A stretch of DNA of 64,000 nucleotides. It comes from Apis mellifera (lineage: Eukaryota > Arthropoda > Insecta > Hymenoptera > Apidae). Of this stretch, positions 53,501 to 64,000 are shown piece by piece. Position 1 is the first letter of the stretch; the number at the start of each line of letters is the position of its first letter. The position numbers and the translations under genes are program-made. The stretch lies in NCBI RefSeq assembly GCF_003254395.2, contig NC_037639.1, positions 6,328,501 through 6,392,500 on the forward strand, in the 5' to 3' direction. The notes under the pieces were generated by a model. The model worked only from the letters and a program-made list of their open reading frames with translations. It did no database searches and was not told where the DNA came from.

Positions 53501-55644
53501 TAACGGAGGAGACGGACAAGACGGAAGATTTCAAGTCTGCCCTTAACGTAGACGTGTTGATCAAAGAAATGGACAAGTACAAGTCACCACCATCCGACTC
53601 GACCGACGATTTCAGTTGCAGCGAGTATCACATCGTCGATGCGCCTTGTTGCAACAAGGATGGCACCTCGGTACAATCTGACGAGGATATCGAGCATATC
53701 CAGAGTTCGGAGATATCCCAGTTGCAGCAAGCCGAATGCATGGACAGTGAGAAATGCGTGGATGTGATAAGTTGCGCGGGCTCTTCGCCCATTATGCAGA
53801 GGAAGAATAGCAAGAACACGATATCCGACGATGACATAGAGTATATACATTCGTCGGAAGTGGAGACACCTGAGAAAGCTTGCAAGGAGGACGCGAGATT
53901 CGAAACGAGTAAGGGTAGCAGCGACAGCGAATCGACCGGCGCAAGATGCAAGCTGACATTTTCTGACGATGATCTGGAACACGTGCACCATTCGGACGTT
54001 TACGCTTTGTTGCCCGAGAAATCTAAGGAGGCTCGTGAAAGGAGTGCGGCGAGAAGATCCCACGAGATTTCGACGGAGCAGCAACAACAACAACAACAAG
54101 GGTCGAGAATCAAGAGCTCGAAGAAGTCGAAGGATATCGTGGTGATCGAGAGTGACACGTCGGCAGCCGACGTGACTGTCATCTTTAAACCGGTCGAGAG
54201 TTGGAAGAGCAAGGGTACGGAGAGGAGAGACGAACCCGAGGAGGTTGGTCTCTGTATGAAAGATATTCCGCCTAGCGAAAATCCTAGCCCGTTGAAACGA
54301 GCCAAGATTCGTCCTGTTAAAACCTCACCTTCGAACGTTGCCCCCAAACGATCTCAGGCAGGAATCGAGATAATCGACATTGATGCCATGCAAAAAGCCG
54401 AGATGGACGTATTGACGGACGCAGCATCCGAATGCAAAATCCTCGCCGGACCCGAGGTGTGCGGGACGCGCGCCAGAAAATCTAGAAAGAGTAAAAAGGC
54501 GAACAACGAAGGTAAGGAAGCGCAAAGCACCGAGATCCTTATCGAGGCTGTGAAAACCGTGGAGGAAACCGGGAAGGAATCGAGTTTGCAGGAGGTTGAA
54601 TTTTCCTGGAGCGCTGTCGTGAAGAAAAAGAGCGGATCTCCCGTGGCCGAGCCGGAAACACAGAAAAAAAAAGAAGAAGGAGGAGGAGGAGGAGGAGAAA
54701 AGGAACAAGAAGAAGAAAAGAAGAAGAAGATGGAGGAGGACAAGGTAAAGCAAAGTTCGTTCGAGGTCTCGCCTATCCTGGAGAAGATAGAATCTTTGAA
54801 GAAGAAGATACACGAATCTTCGTTGAGAAAGAGTCTGGACAAAAAGAGTTGCGTATTAGAGACGTACCCCGAAGAGTCTTCCGTTCAGAGTTCCGAGATT
54901 TCATGGAGCTCGATCGTCAAAAAGAAAAACGTATCCTCCGCCGATTTGGAAGCGAGAAAGGAGGCCGAGCTCGATCCGATCGTCGAGGAATCGAGCGTCG
55001 AGGAGAGGAAAACTCATCGAAAACGGATCGTCGAATCTTTATTGTCTCAATCCTCGACCACGGGGGATCATCAATCGAAAGAGGCAGGGAGAAGCGTGGA
55101 TGATTCTTGCGATCAGAGTACGGAAGGATCGTCGTGGAGTTTCATCGTGAAGAAGAAGGCAACGGCCGTCGCGGAAACGATGACTCGAAAGGAACACGTC
55201 GAGCAGAAATCTCAGAGAAAATTGGATCTCAATTTGATCTCCGATTCGTTGGAGATTACTACCTCGGATCGTGAAACGAAATCGGTTAACGGATCGTCCG
55301 CGAGTAAAAGTTGCGAGAAGATCTCGAAGCTGGAGACTGTAAGCGAGATGGACGAAAGGGGTTCGAAGAATTGGAGCGTGGAGTCGTTGCTGGTCGACCC
55401 GGTGTTCACGAAGGAAGATTCCTCGGAGCCGGAACGGGACACCGAGAAGAGGAGTGATTCGGAGCAGGAGATCGTGCCGGAGCGTTCGAGCTCCTCGGAC
55501 GAGTTGAACGCGAATGTTGTGTTCACGAACAACGAGGGAGAGTATTCGGGCCGCGAAGTCACCGATAGGGGTGCGACGAACGGCTCGAGCTCGGTGCCCG
55601 GCACGAAGAAGAGCAACAGGTCGAAGAAAAAAAAACGCAGATGA
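47540..55644 (+). CDS. rudhira: BCAS3 / rudhira orthologue with a very long C-terminal tail
   Basis: BCAS3/rudhira is a WD40-type beta-propeller protein that binds the cytoskeleton and phosphoinositides and acts in cell polarity, migration and autophagy. Ten coding exons join in frame: 47540-47662, 47739-47897, 48540-48952, 49026-49503, 49587-49927, 50006-50211, 50295-50580, 50672-50811, 51153-51299 and 52487-55644, giving about 1816 aa. Conserved words include NPIALGSRWLAY, GEGVQSYTATVLYAAKSLGK, RGHDFHVFRIQPHP, VHHLYILHRGDTTAKVQD, STVRGTTHVFPVAPYGGP, VVNRLSRFHRSAGL and EDRWLSQVEIVTHAGPHRRL. Similarity to human BCAS3 ends near LREDLAEAMLETS (exon 9). The last exon adds over 1050 residues that are charged, Ser-rich and low in complexity, with a polyQ run at 1296-1302 and two internal repeat families. 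It is far GC-richer than the neighbouring DNA. Its phase-1 junction with exon 9 is consistent. The exon 6 acceptor is a TAGTAG pair. Confidence 0.94.
51871..51903 (+). other. predicted 33-nt cassette exon of BCAS3
   Basis: Inside the intron 51300-52486, a segment is flanked by CTAATCACTAACAGCAG and by GAG|GTAAAT. It is exactly 11 codons long, matches the phase-1 junction, has no stop and would insert VHLINIYPLSR before the final exon. The branch-point-like CTAAT and the good donor make it a plausible alternative exon. Transcript evidence is needed to decide. Confidence 0.45.
52161..52210. repeat. compound (TA)n/(CA)n microsatellite
   Basis: A TATA tract is interrupted by ACACACATACAC and continues as TATATA, within the last intron of BCAS3. 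Confidence 0.9.
53677..54003 (+). repeat. three copies of an acidic SDDDIE(H/Y)I motif in BCAS3
   Basis: In the final exon, copies start at 53677 (SDEDIEHIQSSEIS), 53824 (SDDDIEYIHSSEVE) and 53962 (SDDDLEHVHHSDVY), about 47 residues apart (residues near 1162, 1211 and 1257). They are short linear repeats in an otherwise disordered tail. The acidic-serine context suits casein-kinase-2-type phosphorylation or a repeated binding site; both are inference. Confidence 0.9.
54601..55158 (+). repeat. three copies of a SWSxxVKKK motif in BCAS3
   Basis: Copies lie at 54601-54630 (FSWSAVVKKK), 54898-54927 (ISWSSIVKKK) and 55129-55158 (SSWSFIVKKK), at residues near 1470, 1569 and 1646. Each is preceded by acidic or Ser-rich sequence and followed by a short Ala/Glu segment. 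The three are clearly related to each other; I know of no named domain with this motif. Confidence 0.9.
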
Positions 55645-58600
55645 GTAGAGGATTGCATGGATGTACCTAGGGCCAGCCTTGCCCTTTATATACTTTTGAT
55701 GCAAGTAACCGGGGTCGATTAGCATAAACTAGCATTATCCGCAAATCCGAATATATGAAAAAAAGAAAAAAAAAAAAAAAAGTTTAGAGTGTACGAACTG
55801 GGAACAAATTGCGCTTTCGATTCTCAGTGGCCGATCGAGACGTAAAGATCGGCTTTATTAAAGAGCGTTATCTTAGAATACATGTATCATATTATAATCA
55901 CCTTGTTAGGGGGAAATCTTCAATTCTATTTTCGATCGAACAACGCGTTCTCTCGAATCTTCTCGCATCGGATTTGGTATTTTTAAAAAACTTTTTCTAA
56001 AATGATTATTACTGAGAGAGAGAGAGAGAAAGAGAGAGAGAGAAAGAGAGAGAGAAAGAGAAAAGAAAAAAAGAGAAATAAAGAGATATTAATTAGTTGA
56101 TTTATCAGTACAAAAATTTTTTAGATATATTCGGTGGAACTTCTTAATTGAAAAGAGCAAGGCTGTTATTATTGGGTGTACATCCGCTGACGTTCGAGTC
56201 GAGTACGTGAAATTAAGTGAAAAAAAAAAAAAAAATGGGAAACAATACACATACTCACACGCATACTTTACACACACGTAGAATTTTTCGAAACGAGACC
56301 TCTGTGTACATAGATATATGAAGCAAAATCAAAAAAAAAAAAAAAAGAAAAAAAAAAAAAGAAAAGAAAAAAAGAAACACCGTCTGTGGTTCGAACAGTT
56401 TCATAGCGATTTCTGTTTCGACTGCCTTATATCATTGTCAAACGAGAATCCGCTGTGTGTTTGTCCGCGTGATGCATAACGAAAAGTGTTATAAGCTTTT
56501 TATTACGAAATTCGACGAAATTCAAACGAAATGAACGAATCGATTCGCGACCATTCATCGATAATTTGGCAATTTTTTAGACTTTAGATAGTTGATATTT
56601 ATAGCATTACCTAGCAATTGCCTTTCATTTTTATTCGTACGGTTATGAATAGAGATTAGCAAAGGGATATTCAGCTTGTTAGTTCCTAGCTTTCTTTTTC
56701 AAATCAAATGAAAATGATATGGACCCTAAAAGTTGTAGTAAATTTAATAAATTTCCTTTGTATTTATACTTTAATAGTATTGAATACTTGTGTTAAGAAG
56801 CTTTATTGAATAATGCGACGAGTTATCGAATAATAACTCACTCTGGAAAGAAGCTTACTTTTAGAAGCTTATTGAACTTTAATAATTGTCATATGGTATC
56901 GGTCTTACGTAACCCAATTGTGTCTTGAGATTGAATGTAACTTCTTTTTTCACTGGAATTTAATTCTGTTTCTTCTCATACGTGATCGTACATGAAAATA
57001 CGTATAATAATTTTTCCATTAAATTTGTTTAAAAACAAAATCATAACTTTTCTTTATAAATAGAAGACTAATATGCCAAGAAAAAAAAAATAAAAGATAC
57101 GCTAGGAACTAGTGATACGAACATCCTGTATACGATTAAATGTTCAGCACAAAGCTATTCGTCTCTGTACAAAAATGTGTCTAATCGAAATCGTCGCGTT
57201 TGTCTCTATTTTTTGTATCCGCTGTCGAGACATGCTTTCCATGAAAGCCATTCGTAATATGATTTCATGGATTTGGAGGAAATTCTTTCGAAGAATTGCG
57301 AACAGACAGCCGTTTACTTCTCACTATATTCTGACTGTTCCGAGCTTTCTTGGAATTTTCATGGGTTCTGTATGCGATGAGTTTGTCATATTATGAGGAA
57401 AACAATCGATAAAAAAAAAAAGAAAAGGTTGAGCTTCGTTAAAGATGGCGTATAGATCGAGACAGATTGTTGAAAACATTTTTTTTTTAATAGTTAAAAG
57501 AGTGAATAATAATTTTTCTCTGGAAGATTGCAAATTGATTTTAAAATTCACTTTATATTTATTGCTAATCGGTAAAATATTTAAATAATTTTTTTTTTTC
57601 AATTTAATTTATATCATCGAACTCCTAAGAGAATATATATAATATATGCTCTTTATTATTTTTTCTTCCATTTAAATTGAGTAGAGATTGAAGTTATTTA
57701 TATGATAAAACAATAATCTTTTATTAGGATTTTTATTTATTTAATGAACTTCTGGAAATTATCTATTGGCATATGTAAAGAATTGTTCTTTAAACTAATT
57801 TCATTTTATTAGAAAGAAGATAAAAAGTTTGTAATATATTTAATTTAATAATTGCAATTATTAAATTGTATTTTACGATATTAACAAAAATATGGATATT
57901 TTTCTTTTTTTAACAAATAAATCGTTGAACGATTTAAAAATATTTTTACCTTTAATTTGAATTAGAAAAGAATTCAATCTACTATTAATATGATTGTATT
58001 CTTGTGCTCTGTACGCCACATTTGCATTCACACGAAGCTCACCCATATTAACATAATTGATAGTACGTCGAAAGTACAGGTATACTTTTATAAAAATTTG
58101 CAACACGCAGATTTTTTCTTCTTTATGGATCATTAAGTTCATTTTTCATTTTTATCGATCGTTATATCGATAAATCAAAAGAACTTCTTTATAATTATAT
58201 ATAAAAACGAAGGAAAAAAGAAAAAAGATATATCGAAATTGATGAGATATATAAAAACACATGTCATCAGAAGAGTATACCTAATTTTCGTTACGTTATA
58301 CGTGCCACGTATTATGCATATATATATATATAAATATATAAATATTTTGCAAAAGAAATAATCATGCTTTAAATCCAAAGGATTTTAATTGATTTGTGAT
58401 GCAAAACAGTTGTGGTGGAAATCTGTTTCATCATCTACTTTATCGTTAATCTTCGATCATATATAAATTCTAATCTAATATATTGATTGGATCTTTGTCC
58501 TGTTACGATTGATGTGTATAAAATTACAATCGTATTTCTTGCATTGTATATGAGCAAGAATTTAAAAAGAAAAAACAAAAAAAAAAGAAACAAGATTCTG

Positions 58601-61600
58601 TTTACACCGATTCAGAATCTCGTTTCATCACACTTAGGTAATTTTCTTCTCTTTGATTTTCGTATCCTGTTCATCAAGATACACGAGATATGTTCTTCGT
58701 CCTCTTCGAAAGCTTTTCGAGTTAAAAATACTCGATACTCTTTTAACAGTTTCTGTTAATCTATGCAACAAATGAATTTCTCCTCGTCTAATCGGTGTGA
58801 ATCATAATCGATGATTACACGTTAATCGCGCGTTAGATTTCACTGGCTCTAGATACTTCGAAATTGTAAATACTCTTGCATCGATACATCTTCGAAAACT
58901 TCCAGAAAATCTTTTTCGATACAATCTTCTTCTTTAGCTTTAGACCAAGCTAGATCACATTTAGGAAGGATAAATAATAGCGTATCGTATATATATATTT
59001 TTGACACGTTTCTTCATCTGAATTCTTATCCTATTTGGAATAATTGTAATACTGTGAATCAGGCGATTTTAAGGAACTTTGGAAGGAAAAAATAGAAATT
59101 CCGAAGGAGCCAAAGATGGATTGTGATCAATTAGTTGCATAAACGAAAAGAAAAAGAAAAGAAAAAAAAAAAAAGAAAAAGTTGGGATTATAGTTTCATT
59201 ATCAGCACCGTAATCATCCGTGGGATGAACAATTTTTCGAAATAAAATCTTCTGTGCCGCAGAATTGTCCGTTCAATCTTACGGAGAAGCTATTGGTATA
59301 TCGTGGATGGTGAGGATATGTTAGAACAATTATAAATAGACGCAGTATACGCTTATTGCGTGAATCGGAAAGCATCGATTTGCGATTCTCACATTTTATT
59401 TAATTAATATTTGGAGACAAGGTTTTCATTGTGCTGTCCTGTAATTGCACTGATTTACAAAATATTTTTTTTATTTTTATCACGGTATTATTAAGGTTAA
59501 ATTACCTTTCAATCTTATAAAATTTAATAGCTAATAGATCGTCAGCGATCATTATTGATTGAAATATTTGGCTTAAGGAACATTCCGTTCAAACGTAAAT
59601 ACAAATTATGTTGTATAACATATCGAATAATGTTATTGAATTATAATCGATATCGAGTAAAAAATTAATAATCAATGATAAAATGATCGAGAAAATCTGA
59701 ATTGAAATTCAAATTGAAATTCGTGAGAAGGATTGGTGCAAATATTCACTGTGACCATCTTGTACAACGTGAAATGAAAAGCGAAACCTCCTACTAAAAC
59801 CCTCCAATGAAGATCTTCGACTCCGTTTCTTAGTACAATTTCCTTCTGTGCACGTTTCTCTGTTAGTTTCTATAAATCATCGTGCCCTTATTTATACGTT
59901 TCCTCTTAGAGAACTCGATCGAAATCTCTGATATTCGTCTTCTTTTTTTTTTTTTTTACATTTATCTTCTAATCTTTTTCTTCGATCGATTGAAACGTTT
60001 CTCTTTCGTGTTTATTAGAGAGTATCGAGAAAAAAAATCGATTGTTCGTTTACATAGATTATATAAATATATATATTAATAGTATAAATATATATACATA
60101 TACATAACTCGTTAGAGTTTGTTGTTAGTACAAATGGAAAACGACGAGATCTTTTCGATCGGACGAAGATCTCTTTTCGGAGATTTAGCCGTGAGATATT
60201 TAGTACAAAGCTTATAATCGTCACTTTCGTCCTCGTAAGTGCTGTGATTATGTTTTGTGATTTGCTGTGTTTATTCACTGCTACGTCGAGGGAAACGAGT
60301 AGCCATAATTGTATGTTTTTTTCTTATATATATATATATTTTTTTTTTTTGTAGGCATTGAAAAAGGATCAAAAATCTTGAAAGCATATGTTACACTTTC
60401 AATATGTGGAGAATTTAAGTTCTTAAAACGGAATTTTAGGAATGATTTTTTTTAGTTATTTTATAAAGAGAAAGGTTTTAGGAAATCTAGGTCTTAGAAG
60501 TAATCGAATTTATTTATCGATTAATTATTACCGATTAGAGGAATAATTGTTTGTAGTAAACAATATTTATAGTAATCATTTATCACGTGTGCGCAATCGA
60601 TATATTTTAGAGTTAAGTTATTTGTATTCTTTATTACTACTTGGTTTTCTCTGTATTATTTTTTACTTTATTGTGTGTTTTTAATTTTTTTCCGTTTCAC
60701 ATTTTTATCGCACATTTTGCTAAGCATGCGGCAAAATCATAAAATCGTGCTAAAATATGGCTCAAATTTTTAAGATTTTCACTTGAAAGTTGTTGATAAT
60801 AATCATGATATTAAAAAGAGAAGAAAAAAATGACAAAATAACTATATATATAACTATTTATAGCAATTATCTTATAAATAATATGAAACAATATGTTTTC
60901 GTGTGCTTTATTTAAAGTTTGTATTTCATGTATTAATAATTTTTTCTAAAGTGTGAAAAAAGAAAAACAATTGTTTGAATGTATAGTAGAATGTTTTACG
61001 TAATTGAAACTATAATATTTATTTAAAGATATATTTATCTTATAGAAATTATATATGTTTTAATATATTTTTAATATATATTTAATAATTTTCACAAAAT
61101 AACCAATTGACAAATTTTATAATACTAACAGTCAATTGATTTCTATTAAATAATTTTAATTAAATAATAATATATTATAATTCGTAGCATCTTATAAAAA
61201 GTAGATGTAATTATATTTCTTTAATTTATTTAAGTATTTATATACTTTTTATAATTTTTCGTATTAACAAAATTATTCTATTACTTCGAATATTTATTTA
61301 TATTACGTAAATGGTATATTATATTATATATACCAATAACGATTAACGTGAAAATAGATAAAATGAAAGAAAAATATTAATTTTTTGTATTAAAATAGAG
61401 ACTGCTTATATAGATTCATACTAATCATATAAGAGAGAGAGAAAAAAGAGAAAATATATAAAAAGATTATAAAAGTTACATTTTAAGTGAAAATCTGTAA
61501 AATTTTGAGAAGCTTATGAAATATTTTTTTATCGAATATAGTCGTGTATGTAAAATATATATTCTAACAAAAATCTACAGTTTAGTAATAAAGGATTATT

Positions 61601-64000
61601 TCTGCCATAATAATTAATAAAAACATTTTATTATTTTAGAAAAATAATTTAAAAATAATTTATATTAATATACTTCGATTATTTATATAAACAGGAAAAG
61701 ATTTTTGTTTAGATGTATGAATTTTATGTGATGGGATGCAATAATTTGATGAAAGATTTTCTTTTACATGAAAACTATTTTGTAAATAGTTCAATTTATA
61801 TACATAAAAATGAAGAAGAAATATCATATTTCTTTTATTAATTTCTTTATTTATCGAAGAGAATTTTTTTTATTCTAAATGTTTTATATTTTTTCATAAT
61901 GTTGAATGAAATGAATATTATTTAGTTTTAGAATCAATGAATATCGAAACTCACATTTTTTTTTTTACGAAAAATCAATTCAAAATAATTATCAAGACTG
62001 CTTAGTAATGTATATAAATTTTTGCGAAACACGTGATAATATTCCAAAAATTTGTAATGTCTTTCAATAGTAATTTAAATTTTTAGATGCATAGTCTATA
62101 TAACGAAGTCGAAATCTTGAAAGAATCAAATTACGAGCCATAAATATTTTTTCTCTTAAAACGAGAATAGTGATTATATGTATCATAAAGAATTAAAACG
62201 ACTTCTTACAAACGTATATGATTTTCTCGACGTAGCAAATATAGTGTTATCGAGGGCATTCGTTGATATATTAAAAATGCAGAGATTTCAATAATTCTGC
62301 CAATCAGCAGAATATTCTTATTTTGTATTATAAGAATTTTGTTGGAGTCCAATATCCATAATGTATAATCCGAGTAAAAAAGAAAAAAAAATATGTATCT
62401 CTTCGAATTAAAATATTTATCCCTTAAATCCATTCCTTCATAATTCTTCTCTATCTTAAAAAAAAAAAAAAATGCTTCGTAAATGGACGAAAGGAAACGA
62501 AACTGTTCGAATGGATGCATCGAATTTGTTATAAAAACTTATACTGACATACTGATGCAAAACAAAATTTATACATATAGTAATAAAATACAAAAAATTG
62601 TATTTCTAAATAGAATCATTTTTTTTTAAATAGAATATGTCATTTTTTTTTTTTTATAAAGTGTTGATACACGATTATATTTTTAGCAAAGGAATAAATA
62701 TTTTCAAAGAATTAACAAAAATCGATCCCAGATAATTCTTTATAATTTTTTTTTTTAATATAATCAATACGCAATTCGATAGCCGTTTCTCGTCTGAAAC
62801 AAAAATACATTACACCTCTCTCTTATTCTATCGTTTTTTTTCTCTATTCATTTATACATCTTCTATACCCTTATTGTATTACTTTCGAAGAAGGAATATA
62901 ATGCAGTATATTAAATAGTGATCATTAAATGATGTTGTGTGGATTGTAGACAATTTCGAAAATTATGTATTTTGTACGATACATCTTGTTAAAAAATCTT
63001 ACATGTGTAAATCTATCATGTGTATTTGAAAATTTTGAAAAAAATTAAACAATTATTAATAAATATTAATCTTGACATTTTATAGGAGTATAAGATGATT
63101 AAAATTTTTTGATAAAAGAAACCTTGCAAAATTGAAATTAATAATTTAATATTAAATATATTTATTTTTTTTTTTTTAGAAATAAATATTCCAAGATTTT
63201 TAAACAGGAATGTACGTTTATGCATAAAGAATACGTTGACTGTTATGGGAATCATTGGTGATAGGAAGTAGACATGGTGTAATGACGCCATGATTGTCAT
63301 TGTGATCGAAATTAATTAAAGTATTTTATAAATTAGTAAAATTCGTATTAAAAAAAAATTCATTAAAATAATTTTTGTTATTGGATAAATTATTAAAATA
63401 TTTTTGTAACTACCTCTACGTGCATATATATACGAATAAGACGCGAAAAACTTCATCCATTTGGCAGTCAACGTGTTGATAGTAAAATTGATTAATTAAT
63501 TAAATATAGTAATTTACAAGTAACCGTATATAAGGAAACAAATATTATTTAGCGTATTATAATTACGTTTCATCCGTAGCTTTGTTTGATAATGCGAGAA
63601 ATGAAGAATGTAATTATTATATTTGGTGTATGTGTACGTATGTATCGTAATATCGTGTTTGTGTTAATCGTGCTATCGATTTTCGCTGATATCCTTGACA
63701 AGAGAAATAAAGAAAACAAAAAAAAAAAAAGAAATAGAAATAATAACAGGCGATATTCTGTAACAACTGCCAATTAACAAATGATAAATGAAATAAATGG
63801 TACTATTAGTTTATCATTTTAAGAGAGTTCCAAAACATGATGATTGTAATTATTCTCTGATTCTTCGGATCGAACATGTTCGACGAAGTACTTAGTTTAA
63901 ATAATAATTTTCATGCGAAAAACGTGCACTCTCTCGTCGATACATTTATGATTCTTTCACTATGATCATATATGTGATAAAGAATGTTTAGATAATTATT
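55645..64000. other. downstream of BCAS3: possible long 3' UTR, then intergenic
   Basis: No protein-coding exon could be supported. From the stop to about 60,300 the DNA is noticeably less AT-rich than typical intergenic sequence here, with many short TCGA-containing words, which suits a long 3' UTR or a non-coding transcript. A-rich tracts lie at 55758-55781, 56218-56235 and 56328-56375. An AATAAA is present at 56077-56082 and others follow. From 60,300 to 62,000 it is AT-rich; 62,000-64,000 is again mixed. All open frames are short and resemble nothing known to me. Confidence 0.5.
56014..56068. repeat. (GA)n microsatellite
   Basis: An imperfect GAGAGA tract with GAAAGA interruptions, about 370 bases after the BCAS3 stop and probably within its 3' UTR. 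Confidence 0.9.

Noticed and set aside
52483..55725. Several long open frames antisense to the final BCAS3 exon (up to 228 codons).
   Set aside because: They are mirror frames of a GC-richer, Ser/Glu/Lys-coded exon, have Leu/Arg/Phe-rich compositions typical of antisense reading, and resemble no protein family.
56388..56410. A GGTTCGAAC-like word suggesting a tRNA T-loop.
   Set aside because: No matching acceptor stem, D-arm or anticodon arm could be found around it; no tRNA is supported anywhere in the window.
63586..63777. A 63-codon frame near the right end beginning MIMREMKNVI.
   Set aside because: No recognisable family, an antisense frame of similar length, and a poly(A)-derived Lys/Arg-rich C-terminus; not distinguishable from chance.

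Overview
The window looks like a chromosomal stretch of a hymenopteran insect, most likely a bee of the Apis type. The DNA is extremely AT-rich with many microsatellites, introns are mostly short and GT-AG, and coding exons stand out as islands of higher GC. All named genes are ordinary animal nuclear genes. This identification is inference from protein resemblance and base composition; no search was run. Gene models were built by hand by joining exons at GT/AG sites and checking that the phases add up to whole codons.

Layout from left to right. 1-2637: AT-rich, no gene seen. 2638-3775 (+): mitochondrial ribosomal protein L13 (uL13m), 4 exons, 178 aa. 3899-4408 (-): mitochondrial ribosomal protein L52, tail to tail with mRpL13, start codon not resolved. 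About 5170-6530: a repeat cluster bounded by a perfect 93-bp inverted repeat. 7274-8963 (+): ANKRD54-like ankyrin protein, 4 exons, 327 aa. 9005-15245: AT-rich, no gene. 15246-37632 (-): sphingosine kinase, 7 coding exons, 649 aa, with a 13.4-kb intron that separates the N-terminal module from the lipid-kinase domain. 39305-40756 (+): cytosolic ribosomal protein L18, 4 exons, 188 aa, with a TCT-type promoter element. 40981-43867 (-): thioredoxin-fold protein with a long C-terminal region, 11 exons, 496 aa, whose active-site motif reads WSGPC. 46180-46446 (-): a small single-pass membrane-protein ORF without an in-frame ATG. 47540-55644 (+): the BCAS3/rudhira orthologue, 10 coding exons, about 1816 aa, ending in a 3.16-kb GC-richer exon that encodes a disordered tail of over 1000 residues with two families of internal repeats. 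55645-64000: no convincing gene; possibly a long 3' UTR followed by intergenic DNA.

The genes do not form a pathway. They are housekeeping or signalling genes: mitochondrial translation (mRpL13, mRpL52), cytosolic translation (RpL18), lipid signalling (sphingosine kinase), scaffold functions (ANKRD54, BCAS3) and probably an axoneme-related thioredoxin relative. mRpL13/mRpL52 and RpL18/thioredoxin-like are convergent pairs, and the small membrane ORF and BCAS3 are divergent.

I found no operon, CRISPR array, tRNA, rRNA, intact transposase or defence system, and no clear new biological system. The most unusual features are the BCAS3 tail and its repeats, the inverted-repeat cluster at 5.2-6.5 kb, the altered thioredoxin active site, and a predicted frame-preserving 33-nt cassette exon in BCAS3.
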